64,000 nt of DNA from Trematomus loennbergii. Taxonomy: Eukaryota; Chordata; Actinopteri; Perciformes; Nototheniidae. The notes below the pieces were generated by a model. That model worked only from the letters and a program-made list of their open reading frames with translations, had not been told where the DNA came from and ran no database searches. This document shows, one piece after another, positions 12,201-24,200 of the stretch. Both the position numbers and the translations under genes were made by a program. The DNA lies in contig JAAOOA010000002.1 in assembly GCA_012861695.1 (NCBI GenBank), positions 23,497,303 to 23,561,302 on the forward strand, in the 5' to 3' direction. Position 1 is the first letter of the stretch. Every line of letters starts with the position of its first letter.

Positions 12201-15200
12201 CGGTCACTACAGGTTTGGAAAATTCCAGCACATAACACACAATTCTATTTAGATTAAGAGCACTTCGAATTCTGGTTTGAGCTTTCTTTCATTGTTCAGT
12301 ATCTTTGCCTGATTTTATGGCTTTTCTTTCAAACCCTTTAAATCAAAATTGTAAAATATACCTGATTTCCAAAAACCTCAACGCATAACAGTGTAAAAAA
12401 ATTCTAGAAGCAACTTATGAAGACAAATTATGGTTTACATAACTGTACTGTGTAACAACTGCATACTGGACACTGGAACCTAAGTTATTGGTATAACTTC
12501 TTGTACTACGGTGCGGTAGACACTCACTTGGAGACTTTTTGCCGTTCCCAGAGCCTGGACTCTTTCACTTTGAACCACGGGAAGATTCGGTCCATTTGCT
12601 GAAACACAAAACATTTAATGAAGTTTGCATATCAGCCTCGTAAAATGCATTTGTGGCAAGCTTTTGGCTAGCTTAATGTTTCCATACTCCATGAACAAGA
12701 ATATTGCTAGGGTGCTCGCCAACCCCATATTTACTCTTGTTTTGGGAGAAGCATTGTCTGCATAGAGTTTTGCCTCTTTACTTTATCAGCATTGCGTCAG
12801 TTTCCTTGAATTCATGCTAATTATCTGGCACCTGGTTGCTACGTTTAGTATACACGCCACACACTTTTAGTTTGTCTGTACAATGTTTTTTTATTGCCAC
12901 TAAATTTGCCTTTAACCTATGATATCCTTTAACCTAGAGGATAAAGTAGGGCTGCTCGATTATGGCAAAAATCATAATCTCGATTATTTGGGTCAATAAT
13001 TGATATCACGATTATTAAAAACGATTATCCATTTACTTTGAAAACATCCATTTATTTAAAAAAAAATGTGAACAGTATGTTTTTAACAGTTGATTACCCT
13101 GAACTTTAAGTATAATTCAACTGAAAAACCAATACAAAAAAAATTAAGTTTTTCTTTTTTTATAAAAATAAATAAATAAATAATCGTTTTATTTCGATGA
13201 TGTTGTTTCTATAATCGTTGCAAGCCAAAATCGTAATTGCGATTAAAATACGATTAATTGAGCAGCCCTAGGATAAAGACATATTTATTTACATTTGAAA
13301 AAATATCAAACATGTGCATGTAGGCATGTGGGTAAAATACGTATCTGAAAATTGTATGAGGTCATTGAAAAATAAAACTGCCTGACATGACCTAATGTGT
13401 ACACCTGTCCAACTGTTTTTCATTGTGGAATTTGAGAGACCTTGTGAACTGCACTTTCATTTGATTTGCTTTTGGTGGTGTTGAAAGGACTGACATGATC
13501 CATATGACCTAGAGTGGATTTGAGGTTCTTACCCTAATGAAAAAGGATTTGACCATGCTGTTGGCTTTCCTGCTCTCAGGCTGGCCACCATCACTGTTGA
13601 TGGCCGTCTGAATGATTCTCGCAATGTCATCACTGAACTCCAACTGTGGATGAAATGAGGAACAGACACACACACACACACAGACTGGTTGTAAAAACAG
13701 TGAAGTGAGGATGAAGACTGGTTAAAGGTCAAAGCTGCTGTAGCTTTTTATGTTGATACTTAGAAGTAATTCAAAACCTCTCATATGGTCTCTTGAAAAA
13801 GCACCAGATCCAGTTTGACCAGAGATACTGCTCAAACAATGACATGCTTACCACTGAATTGTAGCGACCTTGATCCATCTTTTTCTCAACAGACTCCAGG
13901 TCTGCAGGGGAGTCACTGGGAGGTGTGGAGGTGACCTCTGTCAGGACAGGAGGATCTGGGCCCTCTGGGGAGCGACGGGATGGAAGACTCTCCTCTGTTT
14001 CTGGGTTCAGCTCCGGAGGCTTCACCGCCTGCGCCCAAGCCAAAGCATTAAGATCAGTTAATATCTCACCATTATACTCATTTATCTGTGGTTACTGCTT
14101 TGCAACTTAAACATGTGTATCATGCAAATACAATTAAAAACTTAAAATCCATCTAAGTACACAAATTATAAAGGAATTCGTACTGCAACCACAGAAGAAG
14201 AAACATCAGTGTGTGTATCTCACCTGTCTGTAGCGTAGCAGGTGTGAGGATGTGCGTGAGTTGAGCAGTGCAGTGAGGACATGGCGAACGCATCCCTGAA
14301 GCTCCCTCTCCAACACCGTCCTCCACTCGGCCGGATGGCGCTCAGTACATTTGGTGCAGGTGTAGACAACGCTCTCTGGCAGCTTTGATAGCAGCTCGTA
14401 CATTTCATCTGGGGGACAGAGACAGAAGACAGGTCATTATTGCTGCAATTATTAAGTGACATCACTCACAGGGTGGCTGTCAGTCAGCTGCAGAGACACT
14501 GACAACTGACGAGGCAAATTCAGTGCAACACATGCGGCTGAATACTAAAGTCAGCATTCTAAGTAAAAACACAGTAAACGTGTGTTTTAATACCTGTCAG
14601 ATTTTCACACTTGGCATGAACCCAATGGTTGCAACGGCTACACTCCATCATCTTGCTGTCGTAGTCATCATCATCGTAGCACTTATCACACAGTGGGCAG
14701 AAGTTTCCTGAGAGAGAAGATGGCACAGTGAGTTAAAACCGCTCAAATATCAAGGCTGTCACCTTCCTCAAGTTACAGAAAGAGTGTTCAAAATACAGGT
14801 CAGATTCTTAGGAAATCCTTCTCTTTAATCTCAGAATGAATCCCAGGTGGTGTATATGTACTGCCTACTTAAAGCTGGGGTAGCCAGTTATTACAAAAAG
14901 GCACAAAAAAAAAACAGGCTTTGAAAACACAGCACTTCCTTCTCTTGCTGGTCTGTAAAAGGACCTGTAATTGGTTAAAGTTCACAGACAAGATTTTCAA
15001 ATGCGTGAAGACAGAGCTAAGAGGAGGTGCAGAAGTCTAGTTTTCTTACAGACCTCTTGAATTGGAATATAGTGAAAGATCTTTACGATATTTTTTCGAC
15101 ATATAAATCCACAAAAACCTTCCCACCCCTGCTTTAAGCATGAACAGCCGTTTGGGCTCTGCATGTTTGTCACTTACCTTTAGCAAAGAGTTTGGCACAG

Positions 15201-18200
15201 TCATGACACATGGAGAAGTCATGTGACCACTGGGCATCCGAGGACTTCCCAGGTTTAGTGGCTCCACAACTCTTACAACGCACACACTTGGTGCACACCT
15301 GTAAAGAAAGAACACATAAATAAGGTGGTGACAACATGGACAAATCCGGCAAGCAGTTGTGTAAAGAGCAGGAATGGTGTGAAAGTGACACTGTGAGGAG
15401 TACAGTACAATGTTTTCATAGACGCTGCCTGTGAGAGGGTGCCATGAATGGAAGTAACACTGTTGTGAGAGTTTGGAGAAATGTGTGAACAAAAGGTAAG
15501 AGAGAAATGTGTCAGCATACTGCAAAAGTTTGGTCAGACACTGGTGTAACTGTTACATAAAGATGAGAGGGTGAAAAGGAGAGTGTTGTGTATCCATACC
15601 CAGACTCTCTTCTTCTTGGTGGGTCTGGTAGGGTGGTTGGGACCCACGCACTCTGGGTGGTAGCTGTTACGGCACTTATCACACTCCAGCAGCTGCTGCT
15701 ACAATGACAGAGGCCAAAAGTGAGATGGGATTGTAAAAATAGCAAATGAGGCGAACATTTTACCGTCCATGAACAACAAACAAAACAGTTCTGGTGACAG
15801 GAATTGGATACAAATACGTCACCTTTTACTGACCTGGAATGGTAGCATTCACCTTAGCCAATCAGCGGTGTTATGAGCTAGATTCAACATAACAGTGTTC
15901 TCAAGTCATAATAATGTGGTAATATGATACTCAGAGCTCGAACTATGTGTTTATTGAGAGCCACATTCATAAGCGGGCGTCATGGACCATGAGATTATCT
16001 AAGGCTTTAGGAGGAAGCTTTAGTGGGAGCTGTATAGAACTCGTCAGGTTTAAGACAGCAACTTAAGTACAATCATGTTTTTGGCTTTGGCTCGACACAA
16101 TTAGCGACACACACAGCTTTTTTCTTTTCTACTTCTACACAAATACCCATCCATGCGTACCAAAATTAAAAAGACATGGACAGGTTTACAATTGTTTCAT
16201 GAGACTTTCTCTCTATGAAACTGAATTTTTTTTTTTCAAGGCACATCAAAGGTTACCCTGTTGAGTTTTGTTGATAAGCACTATGTAGCAATATTCTTTT
16301 TATTGTGTTCTTGTTTTGTTTTTTTCGTCCACTTGAACGCTGGTGCACTTTCATCTACATTCAGTTGACACACATCCTGCCAATGGTTTTACACCACTTC
16401 CCTGATGTGCAGGTGGCGGTAACACGCAGAGAAACACAGAAATGCACCAGCAAAGTCAGGAAATGCCGTTTTGCCCCCCTGCTGTATAATGTTAAAATAG
16501 CATAGACAGCTAAGGCAGAAACTCCACAGGGCCCCTTCAAATGGGACTTCAAAGATCATCTCACATCATGCACAAATTACACAGTACTTGAATTAATGAT
16601 TATATCATGGCAGGAATCAAATAAGCTGATTAAGTGCTGACTGCTGGCAAGGCTAGCAGGTTTCCTTCAAGGGAAGATTGTCCAGGCTTTGCACACTTTC
16701 ACTCAAATTTAGCATTTTAGTGTATAACTAAACGAACAACACTGAACAGAAGGGCTTACTTTAGTTTTCTGATGCTGCCGTCCACAGGCTTGGCAGAACC
16801 TGCACCGTCGACAACACCAGTTCTCAAACTGCTCCTGGAGGGGGCGCTCTGACTCCCCCAGGCAAAAAAGATGGAACGGTTCACAGCATACCTGGCAGAA
16901 GACAAACTAGAGGAGAAGAGAGAAACAACAAATAGAGAAAGGATGGGTGAAAAATACAGACACCGGTAGGATACAGGTGGAATTATTAGCATTAGCAAAT
17001 CGTTTTTTTACCTCAACATTCCCGCTGCTTGCACATAAGAAGCAGAGCACCCGGGGTGTGACAGGCACAGAGCTGAGCAGGCTGAGGCCGCCAGCCTCCC
17101 ACACCTTCTCCACATCATGGTCCCTCTTGAAATCCACTGTGATACGATGCACTCCGTCGCAGGGCGCTCTGGACTTCGCCTGGCCCTAGTCGAGGGAGTG
17201 CTTAGCCAGTTTAAAGTACTGCTGCTGGTGGGTTTAGTGGTCAGCGGCTATTCGTGTTATTAGACAAGAGGAGAGTGAGAGAGGAGGGTGAATATCACAA
17301 ATTATAGGTGAGCATTCCACATATTTGAAAAGGAAAAAAATATAAAATACAATTTGATAAAAGCTGACAAAGTGACTACTGTTTACCTTGTCTTTTGGTC
17401 TCTGTTTAGGTGATGGAGGAATAGGTCGAGAAGTTGGCTTCTTCAACGGCTTTGATTCAACTATGCAAAAGAAACAGGACATAAATGTAAGAATACAGTA
17501 AAGTATAAACTATATATTTATTTTACCTTTACTATAGGACTAAGGGTGCACATTTTATCCACCTGTATCTGAAATGGTTGTAGTTGAGCTCTGCTGTTGC
17601 GATGATTGCTGCTGAGGCTTCTTCTTGAGCTCGCTCAGAGGAATCTTGGGTGAAGCCTCTTTTTTTGAAGGTGCCTGACTGGTGATAGGCCGTTGTTGTT
17701 GTTGCTGTTGTTGTTGTTGTTGCTGTAGTTGTTGTTGTTGTTGTTGTTGCGGTTGATGAGATTGCGTCGACTGTGAGGGGGAATTCTGGGCTGAAGATGA
17801 CGAGGAAGAAGATGATGAGGATGAAGAAGACGATGAAGTGGAAGAGGAGGATGACGATGACGAGGAGGAAGAGGTCGGGACAGACTGCTGTGGTTTGTTT
17901 CCCTTCTTGGTGGAGACGCTGCTCGTGACTGAGGGCGGTTTGGAGTCTGGTGTCGGGGCAGGAGACTGGGACTGGGCTGGACTGTGCTAAGCCCCTGGGG
18001 GGGGTCGAGGGGGGCGGGGGAAGATGCGAGGGCTGGAGACGACTGCTTTGACAACGACTGCTGTCTCGACTTCTCCTCTGCCAGCTTGAGTGGGGAGTTT
18101 CACTCTTTTTGCGGGGAGGTTCCTCCTTTGGTGGTGCAGGCGGGGGCTTAGGGCCAGACTCTGAGATCGGACCCTTCACCGGATTGAGAGCCTCCTTCTT

Positions 18201-21200
18201 CTCAGACAATTTGTTCTTTTTCTTGTCTTTCTTGCCTTTGCCTTGCTTCTGAAGAAACATCTTCGAGGGCATCCACTGCAAGTTCTGACACTTCCTCATC
18301 CTGAATAGAGTGACAAAATGTAACTTTTATTTTCTTTAAATGCATTATAAATCAATTGGTTATGAAAACTCGGTTAAAGATTGTAATAATCTATTGTGAC
18401 AAACAGATCATGATCTATGACTCACTTGCAGCACTGCTTTTTGATGTTTCGTCCTCCAAATTTAGGCTTGTCGAGACAGTTGGTACAGACACCACAATCC
18501 TCTGGAACTTGGCAGCCTGAGCATTGACCACAGCGGCGCGACCGGCGGCCCTTCTTGGGAGGAGCGTCTTGAACAGCTTTCTGCCGCGTCTCCCGTGGCT
18601 TTGTGGGAGGGGACTGCGGCTCGGCCTCCTCGGAGCCTGCTACTGATGACTTGTCTATAATAAAGGAGAGATCACAAATAGAACATCATTACTGACATAA
18701 GATTGTACAGGATATACTCTACTCAATAGGGATTAGATACTGAAAAGTCTTAAGACTGTCAGAAAAAGCCAGGAAGAAAAGTTATTCTAGATTGTTGCTA
18801 AGCACATATAAGCATGACAATTTTACAATTTTGGAGAAAAAAACACAACTGATTCAGCTGGTAATTTAACAATTCTAAACAAAAGATTAAGGCTCTTCAT
18901 ATTTTCAATCATTGCCTTTAGGATACACTTTTATCCTTGGTCAATGGACACCTCATTGGCTAAAGCTAAATTGAGCTAGACAAAACTAGGCTTTTATGTG
19001 TTCGTTTGTTTTAAGTAATCCATAGCAAAAGTTTCAATGGGTAGAAATAATTCAATTTAAAACATATTATTTAATGCATCTACTTTGTAACACAATATAT
19101 AACTGAGCTATTGATATGTCACTGACATCAGGTCCTCTGGCCTGACAGCAATTCACATGTTCCTACATGGCATGAAAGCAGTCAAAATAACAGGAACGGG
19201 GCCAAGCTGTTCGCTCCATCACCACTTCACTGTGTACTTGTGTTCTGATTGATGAGTGGATATCTCTGCTCTTGTGATAAGCCCGTCATCGCTGCATGCT
19301 GCACAACGTTTCAGAACTCACGCAGGTGTTGTGTCTTAAATAACAAACACTCAGACAGTTCTGGAAGTCAATAATCGTGCCTAAAATTAAACCTTTAAAA
19401 ACAGCACACTACCAAATACCCTAATAAATATGTCAATTAAAGTCATAATCCTGCTAATTTGTAGTTTGGTTTTCATTTTTATAATTTCAAATCTTTAAAA
19501 TGTTTTCCTGTACTGTCATTATATGAAGTGTTATATAATATAAAAGCCAAAGGGTCTATTTTCTAAGGTAGGCCATCTTTTTTACACTTTTTTTTTTTTT
19601 TCCTTTAGCCCTGGAGTGGTACTCTGATACTGGTTGACTAATACTTGAAACCTATTAAGGATTGTATTGATACAACTGGAAAAACTGAAAATGTGAATGT
19701 GACTGAAAGATATATTGTACTGTATTATTATAACTGAAAATGTGAATGATACTGAAAGATATATTGTACTGTAGTATTGTTTGAAATAAAAAATAAAGTC
19801 AAAGCCAAAGGGTCACAGCCAAGAGGTTGTTATCCACATGCAGGTCAAATAAGAATGAAGTTGAGTGTGCCTCACCATCATTCCCCATGGAAGATAGGAT
19901 CTCTCTCTCTCCTCCCAGGGCAAGGCACTAAGGTGGGCATGTCGTCAGGGAACACTGCCCGGTTACGGCCAAGAGCCACAGCTGCACGACGACATACATG
20001 CTTGATGCGTGGACCCCGGACCGAGGCCTCTGAAGAGTCACTCTCTTGACTCTGCACACAAGTAGCACAAAAAAAGTAAGAAACTTCATAATATCAAAAA
20101 ATACAGAGACAAACATACACCACCACAAATGTGCAATGCAACAAATCGACATTTTAGCATTCTGTTTATGTCCTTAGGATGTCATTTTAAATTTGTTGTG
20201 AGTGATTCACCTAACTAAATAAAACTCTTTCTCAATAATGAGGATGATGATAATGATGATAATGAGCTGAAAGAGGTGATACAAAGTCGAGGCCATGAGT
20301 CAACGGGGACAGGGATTTTTTCTTTTCTTGAAAATGTGCGAATACTGCCTATAATTATCTAATGTTTAGATTAGATGAGTATATTCTGTAAAATACTTAA
20401 AAAAAACAGCCCATGCTGCTTTCTGCAGAATGTATGAGGCTACAGAATTCCCCTTGAGTAACCCCCTCTGTGGGACTTTCCTATTATCAAGTTTCACTTT
20501 GAGTACAAACACAGATTTCTATTCATAGCAATTATTCATAGCATCGTGTAAAGTCACTTGCTTTTGGCATTATGATGAGAATGAGATAAACAGAAGCTTT
20601 GTTGAGGAGTCATCACTATGACAGCAAGACATGAACAGAGAAACTGACCTGGCCCTTCATCGGCTCTGCAGGCTTCAGCTTATTCTTCTTTATCTCGAAG
20701 AGCTGGGCTTTGGCCTCTCTTAGTAGTCTAACTACACGCTTGTCGGTCACAGGCTGTTTCTCTGCTTGTGCCAACATTGATCCTAGAGAGGAGACAGGGA
20801 GCTGTTGTCTGCCTGGCTGCCCTGGAAGGTTTGCTGTCTGCTGGCTAGGAGCACTATGTTTTTCTTTCTCCTTATCCTCTTCCTCACCTCTACTCCTTTC
20901 TCAGAGGGTCTGACTTTCTTGGATAGACGTCCTTTAGCAATGGAGATAGGAACAGTGGAATGGGGCACACGCACCTCTGAGGAAGCAGTGTCAGAAACCG
21001 TGTCAACTGACGTAGACTTTCTTCTACCTGGAGCCTTTTTGGGAGCAATATATAAAAGAGCATCTTCGTCCCTCCCATCAACAGTAAACAGGCTGGAAGG
21101 TGCATTGGGGGAGCCATCTGGTGAAGAAACCTTACTTCTCTTCTCCAAATCCTTTCTCCCTTCCCTCTTATTTTCTTTCTCCTTCTCTCGGTTTTTCTCG

Positions 21201-24200
21201 GAATCCCTTTCTTTGTCCTTCGAAGCAGGTTCCTGGGGAGCAGAAATACATTTTTCTTTACCTCCTTTCCCAGCTCCTCGCCCTGTGTCCTGGGCACTGG
21301 AAGGAAAGAGAGGGAAAAGTGGGGAAGAAGTGGATGATGTGGTTGACAAAGGAGGCGCGTTCCCGGCAGCCCCTCTCCTGCCATCAGGTGTCCCTTGTGG
21401 GGCCAGACCCATTGATACTGTGGAGAAGGTGCTGAAAGGAGGAGGCGTTAAGGCACTAGTGGCTAGTGAACTTGCAGAAACCCCTGGCAAAGAGCTGGGG
21501 TTACTACAGGAGACGGAGCCTGACAGCGCAGACATCTCAGCGCAGGAACCTTTCCCCATAGATATCGGGCCTCCATGGCTGCTGCGTCTGGTCATTGAGT
21601 GGGAAGGAGACCGTGGGTGACTGCGTGGTGTTAGAGAGATGAGCCGCCTCCTGCGCCGCGAGCTTCTGTGGGAGCTCGAGGACGTCTGGTGCGGCGAGAG
21701 AGAGCCGGGGCTGCTTCCAGAAGATGAGTGAAGGGTAACAGACTCAAATATTCGAGAGTGGGCCTCGCTGGGTGTGAACCGTGGAGCACGAAGCAACGGG
21801 CTCCGCTTCTGTTGTGGAGCATCGAAGCGGGACGAAGAGGGATGTTGGTGGTGGGTGTGTGAGTGATGAGGGGCAAATAGTCGAGTCCCTGTTCCTGCTC
21901 CGCTGCCTTGTGCGGGGAACACCACTGGAGCAGCTCCCCCTGCTCCACTCACTCCTTGGGGCAACAGCCCGACGTCTTCAAGTGTGAGAGGTGGGGGGCG
22001 GAAGTTGTCAAATATGGGCTTGCGGATGAGGCCTTCCTTGGCATATTTAGCTGAGGAAAAGTACTGCTGCTCAGGGTGGGACAGGGACGTCCAGCGGAAG
22101 GTGGGTTCTCTCAAAATCGAGCGGTTTCGTTTGTCTGACAAGCTGGACAGCACTGACGGTCCAGACATGAATTGAGGCATGGGATGAGTCATCCAGGGGG
22201 ACTGCGAGTGGTGTTCACTGATTGCAGCTGTATTGGAGGAAGTTGACTGGGGAGGCTGTGGAGGGGAGAGGAGAGGGGGAGGCGGAGGTGAAGAAGACGA
22301 GGAGGCTGTGGATGAAGCTTGCTGGGAATTTACAAGTGAAGAAGAGGACAACAGCACTCCTGTTGGCGGGCTGATGATGGGTTTTTTAGCCCCAGCGGTT
22401 AGAGGCTCTCTCACCCTCTGGATCTGACTCCCCCGGCCCATCAGCTGTCCTCTCCGCCCTCGTCGACTCCTCTCCATCATCACGCGCTCCCGCTCCGGCT
22501 CCGGCTCAGAGGGCGGAGAGGGAGGCCGTGAGCTGTGTAAACGGGTGGCCTCTAACTCGCCCTGGGAGGAGGGAGAGTGATCCTCTTGCTCTGACAAAGC
22601 TTGTGTGGCCTCAGAAGCCTGGGAGTCGCACGATGAATCATCCAAACTGGGGCTGCTGGACCTGGAAGACTCTGCAGAGGAGAGCTGGGAGGAGTGCTGC
22701 GACACAGCACTGGAGCCGCAAGACGCCGCGCTGCTGCTAAACCGCCCGTTGGCGCCATTGTTGGTGTTGCTGTTGAGCAGACTAGCGGATGCTGATGGAA
22801 CAGCGGGGATCGGGGCAGGAGTTGGAGGAGCGGGGAGGGAGTCAATGGGAGCCGTGGTGCCGCTGCTCGTAGAAGCAGGTGTGGGTGAGACCAGTGCAGG
22901 AGACGGTGTAGAGGAGGGGGTGGAGGTGGGTTGGGCAGAGGCGGAGACAGATGAGGCGGCTGCTTCTAACCGTGCTATCTTCATTTGGGGTGGTGGCATT
23001 CCAAAGTTGCCCTCGTCTTCAATGAAGCGCTTGGGGGTTTTGATGATGCGAAGAGAGACGGTGCTGACCACAGGCATGATGAACTGCCTAATGTTCTTCA
23101 GCTGCGTCTTCCTGATGCCAGTGTCAATAGTTCCTCTCCCATTCCCCCCGATGGTTACAGCTTCTTTCTCCAGCCGCTTCTGCGCTCCTTTCTTAGCGCG
23201 TTGCAGCAGCTGTTTGGCAATGGTTGCATCAGTGCGTTTTGAAGAGGGGACAATCCTGACAGGCTTTCTATGGCGGGGGCTTTTTCTGAGGCCCACTGTC
23301 TTGCCTGGCTTGGAGGGAGACGGGGAGGCAGGTGGATTGGAAGAGTCCTGGTGCTCAGCATCACCCACATTCCTCAGCATGGGCTCCTGAGGAACGTGTG
23401 TTTCTGTGCCTCTATCCCCTCTAAAGGCCTTCTGTTTACCTTCTCCACATTCGATGGAGGTAGACAGCTGTGCCGCAGCAGCAGCTGCTTCAGCTTTCAG
23501 ACGTTCAGCTGAGGGCGGTCGCCCGCGTCTGCGTCTGGGTACACCAGGCAAAGTCTTTAGCCGTGACTTGAGAGGGGCAAGTTTGGTTGCTCTCAGCCTC
23601 TTCAGGTTTGTAACTTTGGATTCACCCCGCCCACCTTTGGGGAGCTTTGCCTCTGTGTCATGTGGCTGGGCAGAGCCCTTTCTGTCCTTCTCCTCCTCTG
23701 TGTCCATGCCCAGCTCAGACCCAGCTGCTCTACTGTCCTCCCCGCCTGCACTCCAAGCTTTCTTGCTACTTGAAGACGGAGGTCGACCTCTTCTCTTTTC
23801 CCCAGTGCCAGGTGGCCTCCCAGGCAGCCTTTTTACCTTCTCAGCTGGCCTTTCAGGGCCATCAGGTTTTGCCTGTGTGGGAGAGGGAAGGGAGGAGGGG
23901 GAAGGTAGACTTGCGGCACATTTCAGGGTAGACAGGGCCCGTGGGGGACGTCCTCTAGGCTTCTTTTCCTGTATGGGTGGGGTATCTGATAAAAACAGAG
24001 AACAAACAGAGGCCATTTAGTAAGCATGTAATATTGAAACACCTGTTTGTGCGTAGGCATCTTAAGAGAAGAGTAAAGTCACTTTACCTGATGGGGGTGT
24101 TGAAGGGCTCTGTATTCTTTCCTGCTCAGCAACCGCTGCAAATCCTCCAAATGCTTCTTCCTACAAATAAAAAGAAGATTATGAATGTTTTGCGACCATA

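Noticed and set aside
20805..21620. 271-codon plus-strand frame opposite kmt2a exon 3, and similar frames at 22605-23390 and 23406-24020
   Set aside because: Shadows of the long, codon-biased kmt2a exon on the other strand; composition mirrors it and no splice context fits.
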